A stretch of DNA of 64,000 bases from Pseudomonadota bacterium. GTDB lineage: Bacteria; Myxococcota_A; UBA796; GCA-2862545. Shown here in pieces: positions 10,826 through 18,529 of the stretch. The stretch lies in the NCBI GenBank assembly GCA_023954855.1, contig JAGSGY010000002.1:1-64000 (forward strand), read 5' to 3'. A program made the translations under genes and the position numbers. Every line of letters starts with the position of its first letter. The stretch's first letter is position 1. Under the pieces are notes generated by a model that searched no databases, was not told the DNA's origin, and saw only the letters and a list, made by a program, of their open reading frames with translations.

Positions 10826-11737
10826 CTACGGCCGGCGACTCGGTGCGCTGGCAAGGGCGACCGTCCAGCGCCCTTCTGAGAGTTCAGCTTCGAGCTGCCC
10901 TGGGGACCAGCTCGTGATGCCGCGCACGACGGTGCCCCCACGGTGCTCGCCTGGGCGGTAGGCCCAGCCATCCGTACCCGGAAACAGCGTGTTCACCTGC
11001 TCGCCCATCGGCCCGCCGACACCAGGCTTGTCGAGGAGCAGTCCCCACGCGCCCTCGTCGCCCTGCGCACACAGGGCGACGCTGTGGTGTTCAAAGGCGC
11101 TGGCCGAAGGCCCCGAGCTGGCCTGTAGAACGCCGAGGCTGCAGGGCAGGGGATCGTGCATGCGTGCGAGCATGTGCTCGACCGAGATGGCGTCGTCGGA
11201 CCACCAGCTGACCGCACGCCCCCCTGGCTCGATGAGCACGATGCGCACGGTGTGATCGAGGGTGTCCTCGGGGCCGTCGAGGGCGACGACGTTGAACAGG
11301 GAGGGCAGGTCTTCAGAGACGAGTGCCGCGTCACCCGTGGCGAGTCGGAACCGCTCGGGGGCGGCGCCAAAGCGCGACCCGTAGGCCTTCAGCTGCTCGG
11401 GGCCGTCGTGGCCGGGGTCGAGGGTCACGGCAAGGAGCGAGAGCTTTCCGGCGGGATTGGCCTGGTGCGCGGCGTCGAGGGCGACAAGCTTGCCCATCGT
11501 CATCGGACAGGCCTCGGCCTTGGGGCAGCGCGTGTAGATGAAACCGAGGGCCAGCCAGCCGTCCCGGGTGTCCGCCAGTTGGAACGCGTTGCCCTCCTGG
11601 TCAGTGAGCGGAACGTCGGGAATCGGGTCGCCGAAGGACCAGGCCTCCATCTCGCTGCGCCATGCGGGCTCGGCAATCGGGGAGGGGGTCGGCTCGGGTG
11701 AGCCGCAAGCGAGGAGGAACGCGAGCAGTGTGAACAT
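10826..11737 (-). CDS. SCO1/SenC-like lipoprotein (putative copper chaperone)
   Basis: 303 residues with a lipoprotein signal (lipobox LLAC, Cys at about 11). Residues about 35-190 are a thioredoxin-like SCO domain. The copper motif is TRCPKAEACPMTM, that is Cys-x5-Cys rather than the classical Cys-x3-Cys; this wider spacing occurs in one branch of SCO proteins as I recall. The distal histidine of the site is probably in DHTVRIVL. An extra C-terminal domain of about 110 residues is not recognised. SCO proteins load copper into cupredoxin-fold sites. Being first in the urate oxidase transcript, this one is a natural candidate to metallate the copper-like domain of the downstream protein. The ATG at 11737 is directly ahead of the signal peptide. 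Confidence 0.85.
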   Translation of the reverse strand: MFTLLAFLLACGSPEPTPSPIAEPAWRSEMEAWSFGDPIPDVPLTDQEGNAFQLADTRDGWLALGFIYTRCPKAEACPMTMGKLVALDAAHQANPAGKLSLLAVTLDPGHDGPEQLKAYGSRFGAAPERFRLATGDAALVSEDLPSLFNVVALDGPEDTLDHTVRIVLIEPGGRAVSWWSDDAISVEHMLARMHDPLPCSLGVLQASSGPSASAFEHHSVALCAQGDEGAWGLLLDKPGVGGPMGEQVNTLFPGTDGWAYRPGEHRGGTVVRGITSWSPGQLEAELSEGRWTVALASAPSRRP

Positions 11738-11845
11738 GCACTCCTCTAATGCTCACGACCGGTGCCGTCCCGAAGGGTCAACAACCGCCTCTCAGGTCTG
11801 CGATGCGTACGATCAACGGGTATGATGCTCGTCCCGGGGAGACGT

Positions 11846-13579
11846 GTGTCTGCAGTTCGCTACAGTCTGATCGTGCTGGCGGTGTTGGCCGGCTGTGAAG
11901 ATCCCGGTCCTGTGCTGCCCGAGGACTCTGGTGACGACGTTCCCGTGCAGCTCGAGTTCGAGCTCGCACCGCCGCGCGGTGGCGTCGGCACGAGCATGCA
12001 CGTGCGGGTCGAAGCCAATGTCTCCCGCTTTGTCTTCGGCGACTCAGATCTCTCCCTCGGTGAGGGGATCGACGTCGTCTCGGTCACCGTCATGGACGGG
12101 TGGACCCTCGACGCGGCAATCGACATCGCCCCGGATGCTGAGCTCGGCTTTCGCGACGCCCTGATTGGGGTCGAGGGGACAGAGTACGAGCTGCCGAGCT
12201 CCTTCATGGTCGTGGCAGAGGGACTCACCGTGATTCCCGACAATGGGCGCATGGGCGAGCTTCTCGACGTCGAGCTCATTGGCTCCGGCACGACCTGGTC
12301 GGACGGAAACACCTGGGCATCCTTCGGCGATGGCATCGAGGTCGTCAACGTCGACGTGCTCGATGAGCAGCACGCCAGCGCCACGATCTCGATCGCACCC
12401 GATGCGGTGCCCGGCATGCGCGACGTGAGCGCGCAAGACCCGCCAGATGTCGTCACCGCCTGGGATGGGTTCACCGTCGATCGCGCGGTGCTCTCGGCGA
12501 TCTGCTCCATCGACCCGCTGTTGACCGGCGGACGGGCACCGCTCCGCGTCGACGCGCTCGGAGACCTGTTCCACCCGTCGATGACCGTCGAGCTCTGGGA
12601 TGACGCCGGCATCACCAACGACGTCTTCCTCAACGAGATCTTGGTCGGCGACCCGACCTGGATGGAGGCTTGGGTTCGGGTCTCGAATGCGGCACGGCCG
12701 GGGACCCGAGACCTCTACATCGAGGTCAATGGCGACCGGCTGCTTGTGCCCGACTGCATCACCATCACCGAATCGGTCGTCGATCCCATGACGGTGCGCG
12801 GGTACACCTACTTCACGGTGAGCCGCACCATTGACCCCGAGACCGGGGGCATCGGCGAGAGCGTCAGCGCCTACGCGCAGTTCTACATTCCTCTCGACCC
12901 GCCGTGCTTCGGTCAGGGGGGCTCCGGCTCCGGCTTTCCGATTCCCTTCGACGTCAACGGCGTCTGGGCATACCCCGAGCCCGGTCAGCCCGGCGACTGT
13001 CCCAGTCCGCGTATGGTCTCGGCTGGAGAGCATGTCTGGTTCGAGGCGAGCTCGAACATCGTGACCCTCGATCGCCGCGAGCGTCCGGCGCGAAACCAGG
13101 TCTGGTACACGGGCCGCGACCTGCGTCTCGCCGACTATGTCTTCGACAATCTCTACGACCTGCGACTCGAGGGCGATGAGCACGGCTTGCCCGCCGCCTA
13201 TGTCGAGGATGTGCAGCCCACGGTTCCGGCTGACTACCAGATCCTCGAGCCTAACTTCGCGGGCTTCGTGCAGTCGCGCGCCGAAGACCTCGACTTCGCC
13301 TGGACGCCCGCCCAGACCTACCCGGATGGCCAGTTCCGAGTGTTCATGTACGGGCAGCTCGCCGACGGAAACGGGGGCTTTGCTGGCGCCATCCCCTGGG
13401 ACGATGGTCAGCACCAGTGGCGCTCCAACCACCTATCCGAGTTTGCGCCGGGTCCGTTGGAGTGGCGCTTTGAGAGCCGCCTCTCTGGGCCGCGGTGGGC
13501 GCTTCCGTTCTCTGAGCCGCCGCAGTACAGCCGGTCCTTCACTGCGGTCCGGTACAACACTGAGTTCGTGCTTGAGTAG
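11846..13579 (+). CDS. Large surface lipoprotein, beta-sandwich repeats, function unknown
   Basis: About 577 residues. The GTG at 11846 is preferred because GGGGAGA lies at 11836-11842 and it opens directly on a lipoprotein signal (SLIVLAVLAGC); ATGs at 11822 and 11825 are alternatives. The first half contains at least three similar units of about 85 residues, each with a phrase like ASFGDGIEVVNVDVLDE and IAPDAVPGMRDV, suggesting TIG/IPT-like beta sandwiches. The second half is a unique domain with paired cysteines. It is likely exported to the outer membrane. I cannot name a function. Confidence 0.83.
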   Translation: MSAVRYSLIVLAVLAGCEDPGPVLPEDSGDDVPVQLEFELAPPRGGVGTSMHVRVEANVSRFVFGDSDLSLGEGIDVVSVTVMDGWTLDAAIDIAPDAELGFRDALIGVEGTEYELPSSFMVVAEGLTVIPDNGRMGELLDVELIGSGTTWSDGNTWASFGDGIEVVNVDVLDEQHASATISIAPDAVPGMRDVSAQDPPDVVTAWDGFTVDRAVLSAICSIDPLLTGGRAPLRVDALGDLFHPSMTVELWDDAGITNDVFLNEILVGDPTWMEAWVRVSNAARPGTRDLYIEVNGDRLLVPDCITITESVVDPMTVRGYTYFTVSRTIDPETGGIGESVSAYAQFYIPLDPPCFGQGGSGSGFPIPFDVNGVWAYPEPGQPGDCPSPRMVSAGEHVWFEASSNIVTLDRRERPARNQVWYTGRDLRLADYVFDNLYDLRLEGDEHGLPAAYVEDVQPTVPADYQILEPNFAGFVQSRAEDLDFAWTPAQTYPDGQFRVFMYGQLADGNGGFAGAIPWDDGQHQWRSNHLSEFAPGPLEWRFESRLSGPRWALPFSEPPQYSRSFTAVRYNTEFVLE

Positions 13580-13615
13580 CCGTGCCCCGTCCCACGTGAC
13601 GCGCTAGCTGGCCCC

Positions 13616-14191
13616 ATGATTCGGCTCACCCTACGATCGGGGCGCGACGGACGCTTTCTCGCTCGAGTCATCGAGCAGAATGGCTTTCCGTATGTGTTGG
13701 ACTTTGGCGATGAGCGCATCATCGACGACGTCGGACAGCGGCTGCACCACGGCTTCACCATGTGGCGATTCGGACGCCTGGTGACGGCGGCCCCCGGCGA
13801 CCCGGACCTGTTGCTGCTGCTGTCGGAGTTCTATTCGGGAGAGGGACTGCTGGTGTTCCTGGATGAGCCCGGCTGGATTGGGCGGGAGGTCGAGCTCCCC
13901 GTGAGTGGAGAGCGCACCGACCCCGCGGGATTCGCCGTTCCCGAGCTCGACGACCTGGGTGACAAGGACCCCGAGACCGAGTGGGCGGAGCCCGAGACCG
14001 AGATCGTCGATCCCTCCAGCCTGTCGAGTGAGGTGGCGAAGGCTCTGGGCATGCCCGACCCGGAACTCGAGGCGCTGATGGAAGCGCCCGAGCCGAGACT
14101 CCCGATCTCGGAGCGGTTGTTCTTGCCGGATCTCGAGTTCGACGACCCGGCGACCGAAGAGCTGCCGACGCTCGAGCTCGACGACGACTAG
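13616..14191 (+). CDS. Hypothetical protein with acidic tail
   Basis: 191 residues, unrecognised. An N-terminal globular part (about 1-105) is beta-rich with FPYVLDFGDERIIDDVG and LLLLLSEFYSGEGLLVFLDEPGW. The last 85 residues are dominated by Glu, Asp and Pro and are probably disordered. There is no signal peptide, so it should be cytoplasmic. It starts 36 bases after the lipoprotein gene, and its TAG interlocks with that of gluQ on the opposite strand (CTAG at 14188-14191). Codon usage matches its neighbours, which supports it being a real gene. Confidence 0.72.
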   Translation: MIRLTLRSGRDGRFLARVIEQNGFPYVLDFGDERIIDDVGQRLHHGFTMWRFGRLVTAAPGDPDLLLLLSEFYSGEGLLVFLDEPGWIGREVELPVSGERTDPAGFAVPELDDLGDKDPETEWAEPETEIVDPSSLSSEVAKALGMPDPELEALMEAPEPRLPISERLFLPDLEFDDPATEELPTLELDDD

Positions 14192-15018
14192 GCCGGCGCG
14201 TTCAGAGGGCCGAGCGGTCCCTTGTCCGGTGTAAAGGCGCTGGCGTTCATGATGCTGCCGCTCATGCCCAGAAACGGCAGGACGATGCGCCAGATGTCGG
14301 CGGGGCGTGCGCCCTGGTCGCGCAGTACACGGATGCTCGCGCTTCCATGCGACTTCGAGAGCTTCTGTCCATCCGAACCCAGCACCATCGGGCTGTGGAG
14401 CCATGTAGGCGGAGTGGCCCCGAGCAGCTCCCAAATCCGGATCTGGACAGCGGTGTAGTCGAGGAGGTCGGAGCCTCGGACGACTTCGGTCACACCGTCG
14501 CGGATGTCGTCGGTGACGACCGCGAGGTTGTAGGTGTGCAGGCCGTCGCGCCGCTGCAGGACGGGATCGCCAAAGCTGGAGGGGTCGACGGTGCGCATGC
14601 CCCAGCGACGGTCGGCGAAGGTGACCGTACCTGGCGTCAGGCGCAGTCGAAGTGCGCCCTCCTCGTGATGTGCGTCACGACACGGATTGGGGCCGGACTG
14701 AGCCTTGAGCTGCGCGCGCGTACAGATGCAGCGGTAGGTATGCGGGCGAAGGGCGGCGACGGCCGGGGCGTAGTCGCGTGCCGACTGACGAGGCGTCTCT
14801 TCATCCCAGTCGAATCCGAGCCACTCGAGGTCCTCGCGCTGATGCGCCTCCACCTCTTCACGTGCCCGCTGGGTGTCCACGTCTTCCATGCGAAGCAGCA
14901 CGCGACCACCGACCCTGCGGGCCGACATCCATGCGGCTGCAAAAGCGGTCACATTACCGAGATGCAGCTCGCCCGACGGGGTCGGAGCAAGGCGACCGAC
15001 TTCAGTAGTCGAAGCCAA
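14188..15018 (-). CDS. gluQ: Glutamyl-Q tRNA(Asp) synthetase
   Basis: About 276 residues, a truncated GluRS-like enzyme without an anticodon-binding domain, as expected for GluQ, which attaches glutamate to queuosine in tRNA-Asp. The class I signatures are PTPSGELHLGN (HIGH variant) and KLSKS. Zinc ligands are seen in YRCICTRAQ and NPCRDAHH (Cys-x-Cys and a later Cys). No ATG lies near the conserved start; the TTG at 15018, just inside the end of the porin gene, is the best candidate and gives only a short N-terminal extension, but the exact start is uncertain. It is last in a subtilase-like - porin - gluQ transcript. Confidence 0.9.
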   Translation of the reverse strand: MASTTEVGRLAPTPSGELHLGNVTAFAAAWMSARRVGGRVLLRMEDVDTQRAREEVEAHQREDLEWLGFDWDEETPRQSARDYAPAVAALRPHTYRCICTRAQLKAQSGPNPCRDAHHEEGALRLRLTPGTVTFADRRWGMRTVDPSSFGDPVLQRRDGLHTYNLAVVTDDIRDGVTEVVRGSDLLDYTAVQIRIWELLGATPPTWLHSPMVLGSDGQKLSKSHGSASIRVLRDQGARPADIWRIVLPFLGMSGSIMNASAFTPDKGPLGPLNAPA

Positions 15019-16474
15019 TCTGCCCGCCGAGCACGTAGAGGTTGCCGCCAAATGGAATCGCGTCGGCTTCGACGGGGAATCCGGGCGTCGGCGTATCGGC
15101 GCTGCGCGGGATCGCGCCCTTGGCGAGCACATGGTACTGCCCAAAGGCATCGAGGCGGACGGGCGCATCGACCAGCTTGAGCGGGTCCCAAAACTCGAGT
15201 CCCGCTCCGAGCGAGAAGGTCAGCCGGTTGGTGTCGAGCAGTGCACTGCTCTCGCCTTGGCCGACCAGCGGGGTGGGCACGTAGGCGAAACCTCCGCGGA
15301 CTGCGATCTGGGCGTACTTCCACCGCGACTCGAACTCCTGCCTCGGTAGCTTGAGCTCGGTGCCAGCGGCCACGGAAACGGTCGACTTGAACGCGGCTTC
15401 GAAGCTGTTGCCGTCGACGACCGAGTCGCTGATGTCGATGAGCGGGGAGGTGATCGTCGGATTGACGATGTGAGCCACGTTCAGGTTCTCGGACAGCGGC
15501 TTCCAGTTGGTCCAGCGCAGGTCTGCGTAGGCCGTCAGGGTGTCATCCGTACGCCACGCCGCGCCGAAGCTCGCCACCGCGGGGACGTAGTGGTCGTAGA
15601 TCGAGACGCCGGTGTCGATCACCGCCGCCATGATGAAGGGGTCGAGATCACCGATGTCTTCGGCGTTGATGTTCGCCTGGATGTTCAGATTGATGTCGAT
15701 GGGCAGCCCGACGCTTCCCCGGTACATGGCGCCGATCACCAGCCCGTCGAGCGGCTCGAACCAGCGGCCCACCTCAAGCTGTATGCCGAGGATGGGCGCG
15801 AAGCCCGGTACGACGTCGAGGGACATCTCGTGCGTGTCGATGCGGATCTCTGTGAGCAGCTCATCGATTCCCTGGGCGTCTTGGCTGCTGGTGGCCGTGA
15901 CGTCCATGGTCATGTTCATCGCGAACACGACCTGGGGCACGAAGTCGACCGACGCGCCGATGCTCACACCGCGGACGATCTCGCCACCGACTCCAGCGGC
16001 GAGCGTGTACCGCTGCTGGCGGTTGGTGTACATGAAGTAGTTCGGCAGGTCGGGCTCGAAGGTCGCCATGCGAAAGAGACGAGCGGCGGGCATGTAGCCG
16101 GAGATGCCAATGCCGAACTTGCCGCCGACCTGTCGTCCGACGTGGAAGTTGAACCCGACGGGGTCGTCCATGTCGGCCGAGACGTTGAGCGGCGTGTCGC
16201 GGTCGTCGACCACGCCGTCTCGATTGGTGTCCCACCAGAGTGGGGGAATGTCGGCGAGCGACTCTTTGCCGGCCATGATGCCGATCGCCGCCTGTGGCTG
16301 ACGAACGCGGCCGAGGCCAGCGGGGTTCTGGTAGGCCGCGGTGCCGTCCTCAACGAGGGCAACACCGCCACCACCCATGCCCCGTGAGCGGGCTCCTGGG
16401 CCGTACTTGTCCGGAACGGTCGCGTGCGCCGGCAGCGCCAGCAGTAGCGCTAGGCCGGTGACCGCGGTGCGCAC
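15002..16474 (-). CDS. FadL/OmpP1-family outer membrane transport protein
   Basis: 490 residues. The signal peptide ends in ALPAHA and is followed directly by the FadL hallmark GARSRGMGGGGVALVEDGTAAYQNPAGL, shown here in parts: GARSRGMGGGG and then AAYQNPAGL. The rest alternates beta strands suitable for a 14-strand barrel and ends in an aromatic residue (QIGFDY), as outer membrane barrels do. The family moves hydrophobic compounds such as long-chain fatty acids across the outer membrane. The GTG at 16474 overlaps the stop of the upstream subtilase-like gene (TAGTG), fixing the start. Confidence 0.9.
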   Translation of the reverse strand: MRTAVTGLALLLALPAHATVPDKYGPGARSRGMGGGGVALVEDGTAAYQNPAGLGRVRQPQAAIGIMAGKESLADIPPLWWDTNRDGVVDDRDTPLNVSADMDDPVGFNFHVGRQVGGKFGIGISGYMPAARLFRMATFEPDLPNYFMYTNRQQRYTLAAGVGGEIVRGVSIGASVDFVPQVVFAMNMTMDVTATSSQDAQGIDELLTEIRIDTHEMSLDVVPGFAPILGIQLEVGRWFEPLDGLVIGAMYRGSVGLPIDINLNIQANINAEDIGDLDPFIMAAVIDTGVSIYDHYVPAVASFGAAWRTDDTLTAYADLRWTNWKPLSENLNVAHIVNPTITSPLIDISDSVVDGNSFEAAFKSTVSVAAGTELKLPRQEFESRWKYAQIAVRGGFAYVPTPLVGQGESSALLDTNRLTFSLGAGLEFWDPLKLVDAPVRLDAFGQYHVLAKGAIPRSADTPTPGFPVEADAIPFGGNLYVLGGQIGFDY

Positions 16475-17223
16475 TATGCGTACTCGGGCGGGACGGGTAC
16501 GAGCCCGCGATCCTTGAGCGTGTCGATGAGGGTCGACAGCGGGTGACCGTCGAGTGCTTCTGCGAGACAAGCGGCCTCACCGGCGAGGTAGGCGGTGGCC
16601 ATACCGGAGCCACGCCACTTTCCGCCTGCGCCCATGGCGAATCCGTGGGTGAGGAACTTGCCCGAGAGCGTGCCCCACTCCTTGCGACGGAAGCGCTTGG
16701 GGTTGAAGTAGAAGTAGCGATCGGCGGGGCAGTCGGGATGTGCCTGCACACCCACCGTTTCGGGAAGGTCGGCGGGGTAGGCCACCTCTCCGCGCGGGTG
16801 GGCTGCGGCAAACACGACCGAGCCAGACTCTTCGGCGTTCGCGCAGCAATCGCGAAGCAGCAGGGCCTTGCCCATCTTGGCGGTGCCGAGCGAGAGGTTG
16901 ATCACCGTCGCGCTGTTGCGGGTCGCCGTCTCGATGCCAGCGGCCATGAGCTCAGCGGTGGTGCGAAGCTTCTTGCCCATGATCTTGATCGCGAGCAGCT
17001 TGGCGTCGGGGGCTCTGGCGCGAACGGCCGCGGCGATCTCGGTGCCGTGTCCATTCTCATCGGTGAAGTCCGACGCGAGCAGAGCGTGCCCGGTGGCCCC
17101 CAGCTGAATGGACCAGCCCTCGATTTCCGCCCCCGCAAGGCGAGGATCGTTGACATTGATGCCGGAGTCGATGATGGCGATAGTCACGCCCTTGCCGGTG
17201 TATTCCTGTCCCAGGTAGCGCAT
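16474..17223 (-). CDS. Subtilase (S8)-fold protein with degenerate active site
   Basis: 249 residues with no signal peptide or prodomain. The catalytic Asp (IAIIDSGIN, Asp19) and His (DENGHGTEIA, His59) blocks are intact. The serine block reads WRGSGMATAYLAG where active enzymes read GTSMA: the nucleophile position is Gly207, with a Ser one residue earlier. The oxyanion Asn block (AAAGN in active enzymes) reads AAAHP, so that Asn is also lost. The fold is therefore clear, but activity is doubtful. It could be a scaffold or a binding protein. The gene starts at an ATG 94 bases from the divergent M28-like gene and is coupled to the porin gene downstream. Confidence 0.85.
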   Translation of the reverse strand: MRYLGQEYTGKGVTIAIIDSGINVNDPRLAGAEIEGWSIQLGATGHALLASDFTDENGHGTEIAAAVRARAPDAKLLAIKIMGKKLRTTAELMAAGIETATRNSATVINLSLGTAKMGKALLLRDCCANAEESGSVVFAAAHPRGEVAYPADLPETVGVQAHPDCPADRYFYFNPKRFRRKEWGTLSGKFLTHGFAMGAGGKWRGSGMATAYLAGEAACLAEALDGHPLSTLIDTLKDRGLVPVPPEYA

Positions 17224-17317
17224 GCGTCGCGGTCCTCACGGTTCGAGACGGCACGATAGGCCGTGCGTAGGCCACCGGGCAAGCCCGGTTCGGGGTAGGC
17301 TCCCTCAGGGAGTCTCG

Positions 17318-18529
17318 ATGAGCGATGCGCGCGAGCGGATGGGCGCCGACCTCGAAGCACTTGCTGCGGTGCAGGGGCGGTACGCTGGATCGGAAGGGGA
17401 GCGCGAGATGCTTCATGCGGTCCAGCAGCGCTTGGATCCGCGTGCAACGGCAAAGACCGAGGGCTTCGTGGCCCACTTGAGTCCTGCCTTTTCGATCGGC
17501 ATGCACGCGAGCTTGCTGCTTGCTGGCGGCATTCTCGGCTTCTGGAAGCCGTACCTGGGTGTGCTCCTGACGGCGTTCGTGACGGCTTCGCTTCTTGGTG
17601 AGGGCACGGGCCGCTACGCGTTGTTGCGTTGGCCCTTCCCCACGGCAGCCTCCTACAACTTGGTGGTGCGTCAGCCTCCCGAGACGCCAGCGATTGGTGC
17701 GATCGTGATCGCGGCTCCCCTCGATGCGCCGCGGTGGCGCGCGATGGATCGGCGCCGATGGCCGAGCTGGCGGCCCATGAAGCTCGTTTTTGCGGCGGCG
17801 CTGGTCGTGCTGACCCTCAACACCCTTCGGACCTTTGGCGAGGTGTGGGGCAGTCGCACCCTCGAGATCTACGTGGTGGCGCTGCTGGTACTGGCCGCCA
17901 CCGTCGCTTTTGGTGCGGTGTCGCATCGCGCTGGCGACGGAAAGGATGACGCCTCGGCGCCTGTTGTCGCGCTCGAACTCGTGCGGCGGGTCATCGAGCA
18001 TCCGGTCGCTGGCCTCGACGTCTACGTGGCATTCACGGGCTGTAGCAAGGCTTTTCAGGGCGGCATGTCGGCATTCCTGCAGCTGCACAGGAACACGCTC
18101 CCGGAGCCCTGTCTGGTCGTCGCACTCGACGACCCTGGATCCGCACCGCTTCTGGCGGCTGTCAGCGAGGGGTCGCTGTTCGCCCAGCATCATCGGCCGA
18201 CGGGACCCGCCCTGGTCGAGCGGCTGAGCTGGGCTGGAGTGCGGGTTCCCGGTGTCGACCGCGGGGGGGCGACGGATGCTCGGGCCGCGAGCAACGCCGG
18301 TTACCGGGCCTTGGCCCTGGTGGGTGGCGGGGGAGAGCCCGACGTCGAGAGCGCAGAGCACGCGGCCAACGTAGTGGAGACGCTCGTCCGTTGGTACGCG
18401 CACGACCTGGCGCGAGTACCCGAGGACCGCGAAGCCCTAGCGGAGCTCGCGCGCTTGAATGAAATCATGCGTTCGCGCAAGAGAGCTCCGGACACCGCGG
18501 AGGTCGAAGCCGATCAAGAGGCGTCGTGA
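17318..18529 (+). CDS. M28-like membrane protein, probably non-catalytic
   Basis: 403 residues. The ATG at 17318 follows AGGGAG (17307-17312) at good spacing. Hydrophobic pairs lie at about 58-90 and 148-195, and the segments between and after them resemble a zinc aminopeptidase (M28) alpha/beta fold. IVIAAPLDAP stands where the family has a metal-binding AHYDS-type motif, and LVVALDDPG replaces the later DMIG strand. The usual zinc ligands (His, Asp, Glu-Glu, Asp, His) are not evident. The fold is inferred from pattern only; an unrelated membrane protein is possible. Its stop overlaps the next start by GTGA. Confidence 0.68.
   Translation: MSDARERMGADLEALAAVQGRYAGSEGEREMLHAVQQRLDPRATAKTEGFVAHLSPAFSIGMHASLLLAGGILGFWKPYLGVLLTAFVTASLLGEGTGRYALLRWPFPTAASYNLVVRQPPETPAIGAIVIAAPLDAPRWRAMDRRRWPSWRPMKLVFAAALVVLTLNTLRTFGEVWGSRTLEIYVVALLVLAATVAFGAVSHRAGDGKDDASAPVVALELVRRVIEHPVAGLDVYVAFTGCSKAFQGGMSAFLQLHRNTLPEPCLVVALDDPGSAPLLAAVSEGSLFAQHHRPTGPALVERLSWAGVRVPGVDRGGATDARAASNAGYRALALVGGGGEPDVESAEHAANVVETLVRWYAHDLARVPEDREALAELARLNEIMRSRKRAPDTAEVEADQEAS

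Noticed and set aside
9378-10961. A 527-codon open frame on the plus strand opposite the urate oxidase
   Set aside because: It is rich in Arg, Gly and His with no family signal; the minus strand encodes clear PuuD and copper-like domains at the same place.
12044-13432. A 462-codon minus-strand frame opposite the large lipoprotein
   Set aside because: High GC keeps antisense frames open. It has no start with a ribosome site and no recognisable domain.
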